Shown here in pieces: positions 8,749 to 18,627 of a stretch of DNA of 64,000 nt. Source of the DNA: Allohoeflea poritis (GTDB lineage Bacteria; Pseudomonadota; Alphaproteobacteria; Rhizobiales; Rhizobiaceae); the NCBI RefSeq assembly GCF_027889715.1, contig NZ_JAPJZH010000010.1, positions 124,001 through 188,000 of the forward strand. The letters run 5' to 3'. Each line of letters starts with the position of its first letter. The first letter of the stretch is position 1. Made by a program: the position numbers and the translations under genes. Under the pieces are notes generated by a model. It made no database searches and was not told the DNA's origin. It saw only the letters and a list, made by a program, of their open reading frames with translations.

Positions 8749-9621
8749 TTATGCGTGTTCGCGGGATATTTGTCGTTCGCCGGCGACCCGGAAGATGGAG
8801 CATCCCGAGCGCGGCGTCCGGGCAAGGCTCGTCTCCAGGACCGGCAGCAGCGCCGCCAGTTCCTTTTCCAGCTTCGCCGGCGCGTTGACGAGGATGATCC
8901 CGGAACCGGCGAGGCCGTCGGTTTCCGTTCCGTCGCACACACGCAATTCCGCACACAGGATCTTCGGGATGCCGAGTGCCCTGAGCTTTCCATGAAAATC
9001 GGCAACCGGCGCCCCCGCCATGACCGGATAGGACAGGCAATAAAGGCCCGACGGCCAGAGCGAATAGGCCCTGGCCAGCCCGTCGACCAGTCGATCATAT
9101 GCGCCTTCAATTTCAAACGGCGGATCGACGAGGACGACGCCGCGCCGCTCTTTCGGTGGCAGATGGGCGCCGAGCGCAAGCCAGCCGTCAAGTGTGGTCA
9201 CCCGCGTCTGGTAGTCGCCCTCGAAGAGATCTCTCAGCGCTTCGCTCTGCTGCTTGTGTGATTCGATCGCCGACAGACGGTCCTGTTTGCGGAGCAATGC
9301 CCGCGCCAGCTTGGGCGAGCCCGGGTATCGGGAAAGGCTGTCGCCGGGATTGAGCGCCCTGACGACGGAAAGATAGGGCTCAAGCAACCGGTCGGCGTCT
9401 TCCGGTAGGCGCGCGCTCAAAAGCCGCCCGATTCCGTCCTGCCACCCGCCGGATCTCCCGGCCTCCTGCAAGGCAAGGTCGTAAATGCCGGCTCCGGCAT
9501 GTGTATCGATGACACGGATGGCGGCGTCACTGGTTTGAAGTTGAGAGATGATCCGCGCCAGGACCGCATGCTTCAGCACATCCGCGAAATTGCCTGCGTG
9601 ATGGATATGCTGGTATTGCAA
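8749..9621 (-). CDS. rlmJ: 23S rRNA (adenine2030-N6)-methyltransferase
   Basis: RlmJ methylates A2030 of 23S rRNA using SAM. The family N-terminus QYQHIHHAGNFADVLKH is intact, followed by the SAM-binding VIDTHAGAGIYDL motif (about 45-57) and the catalytic VDPPFE motif (N6-adenine type DPPF). No ATG lies at the conserved N-terminus, so a TTG at 9621 with GAGG just upstream is proposed, giving 290 residues against about 280 in E. coli. An in-frame start at 9765 would add 48 residues unlike the family. It is divergent from the molybdopterin oxidoreductase. Confidence 0.9.
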   Translation of the reverse strand: MQYQHIHHAGNFADVLKHAVLARIISQLQTSDAAIRVIDTHAGAGIYDLALQEAGRSGGWQDGIGRLLSARLPEDADRLLEPYLSVVRALNPGDSLSRYPGSPKLARALLRKQDRLSAIESHKQQSEALRDLFEGDYQTRVTTLDGWLALGAHLPPKERRGVVLVDPPFEIEGAYDRLVDGLARAYSLWPSGLYCLSYPVMAGAPVADFHGKLRALGIPKILCAELRVCDGTETDGLAGSGIILVNAPAKLEKELAALLPVLETSLARTPRSGCSIFRVAGERQISREHA

Positions 9622-9789
9622 CTGTCCTCGCGCCCCGTGTTTGTTGTACAAGGGTAATCTCGAGGCACCCTTGTCGATGCAACGGCGATCACGGCGTGCC
9701 ATCGGTGCAGTTACCGCTTGTCCGATTCGGTTTCGCACAAACCACCAGTGCTCTATATCCCTCATAACGTGTCAAAATTAGGGTTTTGA

Positions 9790-11892
9790 ATGAACGAACT
9801 GGCGCCAGAACGAACCGGCTACACGGCCTGCCCGCATGATTGTCCGTCGACCTGCGCGTTGGAGGTCGAGTTGCTGGACGGGCATACGATCGGCCGCGTG
9901 CGTGGCGCGCGCGACAACAGCTATACGGCCGGTGTGATCTGCGCCAAGGTCGCGCGCTATGCCGAACGTGTTCACCACCCGGACCGCCTTTTGAAACCGC
10001 TTCGCCGCGTCGGTGCAAAGGGTGAGGGCAGGTGGCAGGAGCTGTCCTGGGACGATGCCCTCGATCTGGCCGCAGAGCGATTCCTGGCAGCCGAGCAGCG
10101 CCTCGGTTCCGAAACCGTATGGCCATACTACTATGCCGGCACGATGGGTCTGGTACAGCGCGACTCGATCAACAAGCTGTGTCACGCCAAGGACTATTCG
10201 AGGCAGTTCGACAGCATCTGCACCAACGCCGCGTGGACCGGCTTCTTCCTCGGAACGGGCACGGTGGCCGGCCCGGACCCGCGCGAGATGGCCAAATCGG
10301 ATTGTGTCGTCATATGGGGCACCAATGCCGTGTCGACGCAGGTCAATGTCATGACTCACGCCATCCGCGCGCGCCGGGAGCGCGGCGCCAAAATTGTCGT
10401 TGTCGATATCTATGACAATCCGACCGCCAAACAGGCCGATGTCAAACTGATCCTGAAACCCGGAACGGACGGCGCGCTGGCCTGCGCCGTGATGCATGTG
10501 CTCTTCCGTGACGGTCTCGCGGACCGGGATTACCTGCAAAGCCATGCCGACGACGCGGCTGGCCTGGAGAAGCACCTGAAAAGCCGGGGACCGGATTGGG
10601 CTGCGCCGATTACCGGCCTTTCAGTCGCCGAGATCGAGGCATTCGCGCATCTTGTCGGCGGAACGAAACGGACATTTTTCCGGCTCGGCTACGGCTTTAC
10701 CCGGCAGCGCAACGGCGTGATCAACATGCATGCGGCATCGTGCATCGCCACCGTCACCGGCGCCTGGAAATATGAGGGCGGCGGTGCCTTCCATTCCAAC
10801 CATGCGATCTTCGGCCTCGACAAGTCCGAAATCACGGGAACGGCGTTCAGCAATCCCGGCATACGTCACCTCGACCAGTCGCAGATCGGCCGCGTGCTGA
10901 CGGGGGATGCTGCGGCGCTGCGCGGCGGCCCTGAGGTCACGGCGCTGTTCGTCCAGAACACCAATCCGGTCAATGTCGCGCCGGAGCAGCGCAAGGTGAT
11001 GGAAGGTTTCGCCCGGCAGGACCTTTTTACGGTGGTGCATGAGCAGTTCATGACCGAAACGGCGGCGATGGCCGATATCGTCCTGCCGGCGACCATGTTC
11101 CTTGAGCACGACGATATCTACCGCGGCGGCGGCAACCAGTTCATCGTGCTGGGTCCCAAGCTCATTGAACCGCCGGAGGGCCCACGCCCCAACCTGTTTG
11201 TCGTGAACGAGCTGGCCAGGCGTCTCGGAGTGCCGGATCCATCGGAATTCGAAGCCGAGGCGGACACATTGATCAACAATATGCTGCAACGCAGCGGACA
11301 CGGTGATCTGGCGACATTGAAGGAAAACCGCTGGATCGATTGCCAGCCCGATTTCGAGACCGCGCACTTCGTGCACGGCTTCGCGTGGCCGGACGGCAAA
11401 TTCCGCTTTCGGCTCGACTGGCAAGGCGCGAATGCGCCGAACCGGCCGCCCGATTCCATGGGTCCGCAAGGCCCGCATGACCGGCTGCCGCCGTTCCCGG
11501 ACCATATCGACCTTATCGAAGCCGCCGATGACCGGCATCCGTTCAGGCTTGCGACCAGCCCGGCGCGAACGTTCCTGAATTCGACCTTCAGCGAAACCGA
11601 ATCGTCGCGCAAGCGGGAAGGGCGGCCGGAACTCATGATTGGCCATGACGATGCGCTGGCATTGGGGATCGCGGATGGCGATCTGGTGACGATCGGCAAT
11701 GACCGCGGCAGTGTCCGGCTGCATGCGCGCCTTGTCGGCGGACTTCGGGCGGGTGTGCTGATTTCCGAGGGCCTTTGGCCCAATGACGCCTTTGTCGATG
11801 GCGAGGGCATCAATGTGCTAACCGGCGCGGACAGCATCGCGCCGTTCGGCGGCGCCGCATTCCATGACAATCGGGTCTGGCTGAGACGCTGA
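9790..11892 (+). CDS. Molybdopterin-dependent oxidoreductase, [4Fe-4S] type, cytoplasmic
   Basis: This is a 700-residue member of the DMSO reductase superfamily. The N-terminal iron-sulfur motif CPHDCPSTC ... ICAK gives C-x3-C-x3-C-x27-C (about 14-51). Further on are the bis-MGD binding core (VIWGTNAVSTQVNV, VFVQNTNPVNVAPEQ-like segments) and a C-terminal beta-barrel domain (IADGDLVTIGNDRGSVRLHA). The likely molybdenum-ligand region is SICTNAAWTG (about 145-154), where Cys would be the ligand by analogy; this is inference. There is no Tat signal peptide, so the enzyme stays in the cytoplasm. No electron-transfer subunit is adjacent, and the substrate is unknown. Confidence 0.9.
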   Translation: MNELAPERTGYTACPHDCPSTCALEVELLDGHTIGRVRGARDNSYTAGVICAKVARYAERVHHPDRLLKPLRRVGAKGEGRWQELSWDDALDLAAERFLAAEQRLGSETVWPYYYAGTMGLVQRDSINKLCHAKDYSRQFDSICTNAAWTGFFLGTGTVAGPDPREMAKSDCVVIWGTNAVSTQVNVMTHAIRARRERGAKIVVVDIYDNPTAKQADVKLILKPGTDGALACAVMHVLFRDGLADRDYLQSHADDAAGLEKHLKSRGPDWAAPITGLSVAEIEAFAHLVGGTKRTFFRLGYGFTRQRNGVINMHAASCIATVTGAWKYEGGGAFHSNHAIFGLDKSEITGTAFSNPGIRHLDQSQIGRVLTGDAAALRGGPEVTALFVQNTNPVNVAPEQRKVMEGFARQDLFTVVHEQFMTETAAMADIVLPATMFLEHDDIYRGGGNQFIVLGPKLIEPPEGPRPNLFVVNELARRLGVPDPSEFEAEADTLINNMLQRSGHGDLATLKENRWIDCQPDFETAHFVHGFAWPDGKFRFRLDWQGANAPNRPPDSMGPQGPHDRLPPFPDHIDLIEAADDRHPFRLATSPARTFLNSTFSETESSRKREGRPELMIGHDDALALGIADGDLVTIGNDRGSVRLHARLVGGLRAGVLISEGLWPNDAFVDGEGINVLTGADSIAPFGGAAFHDNRVWLRR

Positions 11893-11895
11893 TCT

Positions 11896-12579
11896 CTATT
11901 CGTCGCCGATTGTGTGTGAATAAAGCACCGCATCCCCGTCGGCTTCCGGATAATCCCGGAAGAGAACCGTACCGCTGTCGGTGATCCTGACCTTGCCTTC
12001 GGCGACCAGGCGCAGGGCGGAAGGATAGAGCTTGTGTTCGGCCTTGAGCACACGGGCGGCAAGGGAATCGGCATCGTCGTCGGGAAGGACGGGAACAGCC
12101 GCCTGCGCGATAAGCGGGCCTTCATCCATGCCCTCGGTCACAAAATGCACGCTGCATCCGTGCAGTCTGACCTGATGCGACAGGACACGCTGGTGAGTAT
12201 CGAGGCCGGTGAAGCTCGGCAGCAGGGAAGGGTGGATGTTGATCATGGAGCCCATCCACCGGGAGACGAAGTCACCGGAAAGAAGGCGCATGTAACCCGC
12301 AAGGCAAACCATATCCGGCCGCATCGTTTCGAGCACGGCCTGGATCGCATCCTCATGTGCCGCACGGTCCGCGTGATCCTTGCGCTCGACCACGTGTGTT
12401 TCGATGTCGTAGTCGGCGGCAAGCTGGAGGCCCGCCGCGTCCAGCCTGTCGGAGACGACACCGACAATGCGGCAGGGATAGTCACTCGCCATGCTGGCCG
12501 AGATCAAAGCACCCAGATTGGAGCCGCGTCCGGAAATCATCACGGCAACGCGCTTGTGGCCGGTGTCAGCGGCGCTCAT
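11896..12579 (-). CDS. purN: Phosphoribosylglycinamide formyltransferase
   Basis: PurN transfers the formyl group of 10-formyl-THF to GAR in purine synthesis. The 227-residue protein has [15 protein letters not shown] (about 12-26), the catalytic [17 protein letters not shown] block (Asn, His) and the [20 protein letters not shown] region holding the catalytic Asp. Its ATG (12577-12579) overlaps the purM stop as ATGA, so the pair is translationally coupled. The stop lies 3 nt from the end of the convergent molybdopterin oxidoreductase gene, leaving no room for a dedicated terminator. Confidence 0.97.
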   Translation of the reverse strand: MSAADTGHKRVAVMISGRGSNLGALISASMASDYPCRIVGVVSDRLDAAGLQLAADYDIETHVVERKDHADRAAHEDAIQAVLETMRPDMVCLAGYMRLLSGDFVSRWMGSMINIHPSLLPSFTGLDTHQRVLSHQVRLHGCSVHFVTEGMDEGPLIAQAAVPVLPDDDADSLAARVLKAEHKLYPSALRLVAEGKVRITDSGTVLFRDYPEADGDAVLYSHTIGDE

Positions 12580-13643
12580 AGCGAAAGCGAGCCCTTGTAG
12601 CGGACGCCCGGGTCGTTTTCCCGCGCCTCCAATCGGCCGAGCTCGATCACACTCTCGCCGGCAGCTGTCAGTGCCTCGCTGACCGCGTTGGCGCGCTCGG
12701 CGCCGACGATAGCAACCATGCCGATCCCGCAATTGAATGTCCGCAGCATCTCGGTGGTCTCGACCCCTCCGGTTCGCGCCAGCCATCCGAAAACGGGCGA
12801 TGGGCTGATGCTGTCCAGATCCAGCTCCGCACAAACCCCGTCAGGCAGAACGCGCGGGATATTCTCGGGGAAGCCGCCGCCGGTGATGTGCACGAGTCCC
12901 TTGATCGCGCCTGTCTCGCGAATGGCCTTCAGAACGGGGCGTACATAGATCCGCGTCGGTACCAGCAACGCCTCCGCCAGTGTCATGTCGGCATCGAATG
13001 GCGCCGGTGCATCCCACGCAAGGTCCGCGGTTTCGACGATGCGCCGCACCAGCGAGAAACCGTTCGAATGCACACCGGATGAAGCAAGTCCAAGCAGCAC
13101 GTCACCGGCGCCGATATCGCCGGATGGCAGCAAGGCCCCGCGTTCCGCTGCCCCGACGGCAAATCCCGCCAGATCATAGTCTCCGCCGGAATACATGCCC
13201 GGCATTTCGGCCGTCTCGCCACCGATCAGGGCGCAGCCGGCGTCGACGCAACCCCTGGCGATGCCTGCGACGATGGCTTCACCCTGGTCGACGTCGAGTT
13301 TGCCGGTCGCCAGGTAATCGAGGAAGAACAGCGGTTCCGCTCCCTGCACCAGCAGATCGTTGACGCACATGGCGACAAGATCGATGCCCACAGTGTCGTG
13401 AAGGCCGGCCTCAATGGCGACCTTAAGCTTGGTTCCTACGCCGTCATTGGCGGCAACGAGCACCGGGTCTTCAAAACCGGCCGCGCGCAGGTCGAACAGC
13501 CCGCCAAAGCCGCCGATTTCGCCATCGGCGCCGGCCCGCCGGGTCGCGCGGATATGCGGTTTGATGCGATCGACAAGGCGGTTGCCCGCATCGATATCGA
13601 CACCGGCATCACTGTATTTCAGCCCGTTCCTGCGCTCGTTCAT
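12576..13643 (-). CDS. purM: Phosphoribosylformylglycinamidine cyclo-ligase (AIR synthetase)
   Basis: PurM closes the imidazole ring of FGAM using ATP to give AIR. The 355-residue protein begins [21 protein letters not shown] and contains the ATP-site segments [14 protein letters not shown] and [11 protein letters not shown], and the [13 protein letters not shown] block. The ATG at 13643 has GAGGA 6 nt upstream, and the alternative at 13706 adds a non-family leader. It is the first gene of purMN, with a 295-nt divergent region upstream shared with the phosphatidyltransferase at 13939. I could not identify a convincing promoter or purine operator there. Confidence 0.97.
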   Translation of the reverse strand: MNERRNGLKYSDAGVDIDAGNRLVDRIKPHIRATRRAGADGEIGGFGGLFDLRAAGFEDPVLVAANDGVGTKLKVAIEAGLHDTVGIDLVAMCVNDLLVQGAEPLFFLDYLATGKLDVDQGEAIVAGIARGCVDAGCALIGGETAEMPGMYSGGDYDLAGFAVGAAERGALLPSGDIGAGDVLLGLASSGVHSNGFSLVRRIVETADLAWDAPAPFDADMTLAEALLVPTRIYVRPVLKAIRETGAIKGLVHITGGGFPENIPRVLPDGVCAELDLDSISPSPVFGWLARTGGVETTEMLRTFNCGIGMVAIVGAERANAVSEALTAAGESVIELGRLEARENDPGVRYKGSLSL

Positions 13644-13938
13644 GCGCGTCCTCTGGCTTGGCGTTCGGTTTCCGGGCGGAATGACATGTCCTGTTCTGAG
13701 AGGCAAGGCTCATCTTGCCCTGGGCCGACAAATACCGCCGGGCTGTTGATAGCCATCAGCGCCAGAAACGATGCAAATGGACCTCATTATGTTGTAAACC
13801 CTTGTTCATACGCTGAATTTGTGGATGGACAATGCGCCACATTGGGAATATTCGCCGAAAGCAGGCTGATCCGGCCTGGCTCCTGCCGCACCGGATCCAG
13901 TCGCATTTCGGTCACAACAGTCCAGGCGATCCTGACGC

Positions 13939-14481
13939 ATGACGATACCGAATATCATTACCGTGCTGCGTTTCCTGATGGTGCCTGCGGTGGTCTATTC
14001 GCTGCTGGTCGGCGCGATGATGCCGGCTTTCGTTATCTTCGTCATCGCTGGCATATCCGACGGCGTGGACGGCTTTATCGCGCGACACTACGACCAGCAG
14101 ACCGAGTTGGGCGCCTATCTCGATCCGATCGCGGACAAGCTACTGCTCGTGACCGTATTCATCATGCTGGCGATTCTCAATCACCTGCCGCATTGGCTCG
14201 TCGTCCTTGTCGTGTCGCGTGATATTCTGATCGTCATCGCCGTCATATTGTCGAGCGTCATGTCTCAGCCGCTCGACATGAACCCGATCCTGGTTTCGAA
14301 GGCAAACACGGCTTTCCAGATCGCCCTGGCGGCGGTGGTCCTTGCCGAACTCGCTTTCGGTGTAACATTTGGAGACCTTCGACTGATTCTGATCTATCTG
14401 GTGGCGGCCTTGACCATCCTTTCGGCAGCGGCCTATCTCAGGGTCTGGATCGATCATATGGCCGGCTCGGACGGTCGATAG
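13939..14481 (+). CDS. CDP-alcohol phosphatidyltransferase family membrane protein
   Basis: This 180-residue, mostly hydrophobic protein carries the complete CDP-alcohol phosphatidyltransferase signature (SDGVDGFIAR near residue 40, LDPIADK near 61). Its N-terminus, TIPNIITVLRFLMVPAVV, resembles PgsA. It is a paralogue of the gene at 3035-3619, and that one looks more canonical for PG synthesis. This gene may make a different phospholipid or act as a second PgsA or cardiolipin synthase; sequence alone does not decide. It is followed 32 nt later by the AI-2E-family gene and hdaA, in an order I associate with rhizobial genomes. Confidence 0.9.
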   Translation: MTIPNIITVLRFLMVPAVVYSLLVGAMMPAFVIFVIAGISDGVDGFIARHYDQQTELGAYLDPIADKLLLVTVFIMLAILNHLPHWLVVLVVSRDILIVIAVILSSVMSQPLDMNPILVSKANTAFQIALAAVVLAELAFGVTFGDLRLILIYLVAALTILSAAAYLRVWIDHMAGSDGR

Positions 14482-14513
14482 AACAAGTCAGACAAACATC
14501 GGCGGGATAAGCC

Positions 14514-15641
14514 ATGGTAACGCAGATCAGCAGAGCTTCGCTACGCAGACAGGCCGTTTTCTGGTTGTCCGCCTTGTTGTTTTTCGGCCTTTTCCTCTAC
14601 GTCTTCCGCGGCATACTCCTGCCATTCGTGGCCGGCATGGCGCTGGCCTATTTCCTGGACCCGGTTGCAGACAAGCTGGAAAGCTGGGGGGTGTCGCGGC
14701 TGATCGCGACAGTGCTGATCCTCATCGCGTTCCTGCTGATATTCATCATTGCGCTGATGATCGTCGTGCCGGTTCTCGCCAGTCAGGCGAGCGGCCTCAT
14801 CTCCAAACTGCCCGACTATGTTTCCCAGCTCCAGTCGCTGATCGCATCGGTCAATCTGCAATGGCTGGACAACTGGATCGGCAAGGAACTGCCGGATCTG
14901 AAAACAGCATTTGGCGATTTGTTGTCACAGGGGGCAGGGCTTGTCGGTCAGTTGTTCCTGCAGGTCTGGAACTCAGGCAAGGCGCTGGCCGACATCGCCT
15001 CGTTGTTTGTCGTAACACCGGTGGTGGCCTTCTACCTGCTGCTCGACTGGGATCACATGATCGAATCCGTCGACAAATGGGTGCCGCGCCGGCATCACGA
15101 TTCGGTGCGCGAGATTTCGCAAGACATGAACAAGGCGATCGCCGGTTTCGTGCGCGGCCAGGGCAGTGTCTGCATCATCCTCGGCATCTACTACGCCGTC
15201 GGGCTGACGCTCACCGGCCTTAATTTCGGGCTGCTCATCGGGCTGTTCGCCGGTCTGATCAGCTTCATCCCCTATGTCGGCTCGATCGTCGGCCTGGTCC
15301 TGGCGCTGGGCGTCGCTCTTGTTCAATTCTGGCCGGATTATGTCTGGATCGCGGTCGTCGCGGCCGTTTTCTTTTCGGGCCAGTTCATCGAGGGCAACAT
15401 TTTGCAGCCGCGCCTTGTCGGTCGCAGTGTCGGGCTGCATCCCGTTTGGCTGATGTTTGCCTTGTTTGCCTTCGGCTCGCTTTTCGGATTTGTCGGTCTG
15501 CTTGTTGCTGTTCCCGCTTCCGCGGCGCTCGCGGTGCTTGTGCGCTTTGCGCTGAAGCGATATCTGGAAAGTGACCTCTATGACGACGGACCCCCGCGGG
15601 CGGGCGTTCAGGACGATGCAAAAAAAGACAACGCGCAGTAG
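14514..15641 (+). CDS. AI-2E family transporter (PF01594-type membrane protein)
   Basis: This is a 375-residue inner-membrane protein with two hydrophobic helices near the N-terminus, a helical soluble segment (about 75-140) and a C-terminal cluster of about five helices. Family hallmarks are the FVRGQGSVCIILGIYYAVGL segment (about 207) and the FIPYVGSIVGLVLAL region (about 250). Members have been proposed to export autoinducer-2 or act as Na+/H+ antiporters; which applies here is unknown. The last 26 nt overlap the start of hdaA, suggesting coupled translation. Confidence 0.88.
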   Translation: MVTQISRASLRRQAVFWLSALLFFGLFLYVFRGILLPFVAGMALAYFLDPVADKLESWGVSRLIATVLILIAFLLIFIIALMIVVPVLASQASGLISKLPDYVSQLQSLIASVNLQWLDNWIGKELPDLKTAFGDLLSQGAGLVGQLFLQVWNSGKALADIASLFVVTPVVAFYLLLDWDHMIESVDKWVPRRHHDSVREISQDMNKAIAGFVRGQGSVCIILGIYYAVGLTLTGLNFGLLIGLFAGLISFIPYVGSIVGLVLALGVALVQFWPDYVWIAVVAAVFFSGQFIEGNILQPRLVGRSVGLHPVWLMFALFAFGSLFGFVGLLVAVPASAALAVLVRFALKRYLESDLYDDGPPRAGVQDDAKKDNAQ

Positions 15642-16353
15642 CGGCGAGAAAACGTCCGATCCTTCGGGCGGCCAATTGCCGCTTGAGTTCAAACACAGCC
15701 CCAGCAGCAGCCGGGACGATCTTGTCGTATCCGACCGGTTGAGCGCGGCCGTCGGCCTTGTCGATTTGTGGCCGCACTGGCCGTCGCCCGTGGTCATCCT
15801 TGCCGGGCCGACGGGCGCCGGAAAGACCCACCTGGCAAATATCTGGACCGGCCGGTCCGGAGCCGTTCCCATTTCTGCAACCGCCGTTTCGGGCGATGCG
15901 CTGGAACTCGCCGGCCGTGGCCCGGTGCTGATCGAGGATATCGACCGGTGCGGATTTGACGACACGAAGCTCTTTCACCTGATAAACGCCGTGCGCGAGC
16001 ATGACACGGGCATGATGATCACCACGCGCATCTGGCCGGCAGCCTGGCCCGTGGAGTTGCCCGATCTGCGCTCTCGGTTGCGTGCGGCCACGACCGTCGA
16101 GATCGGTGAGCCCGACGATGATCTGCTTGCCCAGGTCATAGAAAAACTCTTTGCGGACAGGCAGATCGTTGTCGATCCTAAAGTGATTTCCTATCTGGTG
16201 CAGCGCATGGAGCGCTCGCTAAACGCCGCGCAGGCGATCGTCGCACGCATGGATCGCCTTGCCCTTGCGCGGCGAGGCAAAATAACGCGTTCCCTCGCGT
16301 CGGAAGTGCTCGCCGAGATGGATGCGAACGGTTATGACTCGGAAATTACATAG
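15616..16353 (+). CDS. hdaA: DnaA-homologue HdaA, regulatory inactivation of DnaA
   Basis: Hda proteins bind the DNA polymerase clamp and stimulate ATP hydrolysis by DnaA to prevent re-initiation. The clamp-binding motif is visible near the N-terminus as QLPLEF (about residue 20). It is followed by an AAA+ core with GPTGAGKTHL (Walker A), VLIEDIDRC (Walker B) and an arginine-rich sensor region. Length (245 residues) fits HdaA and is much shorter than DnaA. The start is uncertain. ATG 15616 gives a family-like N-terminus but has a very close AGGA, and ATG 15580 would add 12 residues. The gene overlaps the AI-2E-family gene. Confidence 0.88.
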   Translation: MQKKTTRSSGEKTSDPSGGQLPLEFKHSPSSSRDDLVVSDRLSAAVGLVDLWPHWPSPVVILAGPTGAGKTHLANIWTGRSGAVPISATAVSGDALELAGRGPVLIEDIDRCGFDDTKLFHLINAVREHDTGMMITTRIWPAAWPVELPDLRSRLRAATTVEIGEPDDDLLAQVIEKLFADRQIVVDPKVISYLVQRMERSLNAAQAIVARMDRLALARRGKITRSLASEVLAEMDANGYDSEIT

Positions 16354-16416
16354 ACTTTTGGCGGCGTGGCCTTATCAATGTCCGCGATATAGGATTGATC
16401 CGGAACGGAATCGCAT

Positions 16417-18618
16417 ATGGACGATCGGACAACCATAAACCCGTCGGGTGAGCCGGATGCGCCGGACAAGTCTCCGGAAGCGCTGATGAACAGTCCGGAG
16501 CGTTTCGTCAACCGTGAGTTCTCCTGGCTTCAGTTCAATCGTCGTGTGCTGGAGGAGACACAGAACAACGCCCATCCGCTATTGGAGCGGGTTCGGTTTC
16601 TGTCGATTTCGGCCGCCAATCTGGACGAGTTCTTCATGGTCCGTGTCGCAGGCCTTGAGGGACAGGTCCGCGAGGGCATCACCAGCCGCTCAGCCGACGG
16701 CCGCACGCCGCTGCGCCAGCTCAATGAGGCGCTCGAGGAAATCGGCAAATTGCAGCTCGAGCAGCAGGCCTCCCTGGCCGTGCTGCAGCAATATCTCGCT
16801 GAGGAAGATATCCTGATCGTTCGCCCGGCCGATCTGGATCAGGAAGATCTTGGCTGGCTCAAGCAGGAATTCCTGTCGTCCATCTTCCCGGTGCTGACGC
16901 CGCTGTCGATCGATCCGGCCCACCCGTTTCCGTTTATTCCCAATCTCGGCTTCTCGATTGTGCTGAAACTGTTCAGCCGCAAGAAGAGCGAGCAGATGAC
17001 CGCGCTGCTGCGCCTGCCGGTGGCGCTCAACCGGTTCGTGCGGCTGCCCGACCGGGACGGTCGAATACGCTACATCACGCTCGAGGACGTGGTGGGACAG
17101 TTCATAGAAACGCTCTTTCCGGGCTACAGCGTGCAGGGCGCCGGCACTTTCCGCATCATCCGCGACAGCGACATCGAGGTGGAGGAAGAAGCGGAGGACC
17201 TGGTGCGCTTTTTCGAGCGCGCGCTCAAACGCCGGCGTCGCGGCTCGGTCATCCGTATCGAATTCGATTCCGAAATGCCGCAATCGCTGCGTACATTCGT
17301 TGCCACCGAGCTTAATGTTCCGGACGATCGCATCGCCGTGCTGCCCGGCCTGCTGGCCCTGTCCACCATATCCGAGATCGTCGACACGCCGCGCGAAGAT
17401 CTGAAGTTCGAGCCCTACAACGCCCGTTTCCCCGAGCGCATTCGCGAACACGCCGGAGATTGCCTTGCGGCGATCCACGAAAAGGACATCGTCATCCACC
17501 ACCCCTACGAATCCTTCGATGTGGTGGTGCAATTTCTGCGCCAGGCGGCGCGCGATCCGGACGTGCTGGCGATCAAGCAGACCCTTTACCGCACCTCCAA
17601 CAACAGCCCCATCGTGCGCGCCCTGATCGACGCCGCGGAAGAGGGAAAATCGGTGACGGCCCTTGTGGAACTTAGGGCGCGGTTCGACGAGGAAGCGAAC
17701 ATTCGCTGGGCGCGCGACCTGGAACGCGCCGGCGTTCAAGTGGTCTTCGGCTTCATCGAACTCAAGACCCACGCCAAGATGTCGCTCGTGGTGCGCCGCG
17801 AGGAGGGCAGGCTGGCAAGTTATTGTCATCTCGGGACCGGCAATTACCATCCGGTGACCGCCAAGATCTACACGGACCTTTCGTTCTTCACCTGCAATCC
17901 CGACATCGCCCACGATGTGGCGCATGTCTTTAATTTCATAACCGGATACAGCCAGCCGACGGAGGAAATGAAGCTGCTGGTCTCGCCGGAAACCATGCGC
18001 TCGCGCCTGCTCGAGCATATCGAGGACGAGATCGAGCACGCCCGCAACGGCAAGCCTGCGGCGATCTGGATGAAGGCAAACTCGCTTGTCGATCCGGCGA
18101 CGATCGATGCGTTGTACCGCGCAAGCCAGGCCGGCGTGGAGATCGATCTGGTCATTCGCGGGATCTGTTGCCTGCGCCCGCAGGTCGAGGGTCTGTCCGA
18201 GCACATCCGGGTAAAATCCATTGTCGGCCGGTTCCTGGAACACAGCCGCATATTCTGTTTCGGCAATGGCAGGGGGCTGCCAAGCGTCGATTCCATCGTC
18301 TATATCGGATCGGCCGACATCATGCCGCGCAATCTGGACCGCCGCGTCGAAACGCTGGTTCCGCTGGAGAACCCGACCGTGAAGGAGCAGGTGCAGTCGC
18401 AGATCATGCTCGGCAACCTGATCGACAATCAGCAGAGCTACGAGATTCTTGCGGATGGAACATCGCGCAGGATGGATGTGCGCGAAGGGGAGGAGCCATT
18501 CAACGCACAGCACTATTTCATGACCAATCCCAGCCTGTCGGGACGGGGCGGAGCGCTGGCATCAAGCGCGCCCAAGCTGATCGCGGGAGTGGTTTCGCAG
18601 CAGAAAAGTCAAAGCTAA
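16417..18618 (+). CDS. ppk: Polyphosphate kinase 1
   Basis: PPK1 reversibly polymerises the gamma phosphate of ATP into polyphosphate through a phospho-histidine. The 733-residue protein starts its family homology at [19 protein letters not shown] (about 29). It carries the autophosphorylated histidine as His471 in [11 protein letters not shown] and the second catalytic histidine as His609 in [13 protein letters not shown]. Both phospholipase D-like C-terminal domains are complete. It is followed after 9 nt by ppx, so synthesis and degradation of polyphosphate are co-transcribed. Confidence 0.97.
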   Translation: MDDRTTINPSGEPDAPDKSPEALMNSPERFVNREFSWLQFNRRVLEETQNNAHPLLERVRFLSISAANLDEFFMVRVAGLEGQVREGITSRSADGRTPLRQLNEALEEIGKLQLEQQASLAVLQQYLAEEDILIVRPADLDQEDLGWLKQEFLSSIFPVLTPLSIDPAHPFPFIPNLGFSIVLKLFSRKKSEQMTALLRLPVALNRFVRLPDRDGRIRYITLEDVVGQFIETLFPGYSVQGAGTFRIIRDSDIEVEEEAEDLVRFFERALKRRRRGSVIRIEFDSEMPQSLRTFVATELNVPDDRIAVLPGLLALSTISEIVDTPREDLKFEPYNARFPERIREHAGDCLAAIHEKDIVIHHPYESFDVVVQFLRQAARDPDVLAIKQTLYRTSNNSPIVRALIDAAEEGKSVTALVELRARFDEEANIRWARDLERAGVQVVFGFIELKTHAKMSLVVRREEGRLASYCHLGTGNYHPVTAKIYTDLSFFTCNPDIAHDVAHVFNFITGYSQPTEEMKLLVSPETMRSRLLEHIEDEIEHARNGKPAAIWMKANSLVDPATIDALYRASQAGVEIDLVIRGICCLRPQVEGLSEHIRVKSIVGRFLEHSRIFCFGNGRGLPSVDSIVYIGSADIMPRNLDRRVETLVPLENPTVKEQVQSQIMLGNLIDNQQSYEILADGTSRRMDVREGEEPFNAQHYFMTNPSLSGRGGALASSAPKLIAGVVSQQKSQS

Positions 18619-18627
18619 GAACGCTGT

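Noticed and set aside
16690-18513. 607-codon open frame on the minus strand opposite ppk
   Set aside because: Antisense shadow of ppk in GC-rich DNA. The plus-strand protein carries both catalytic histidines.
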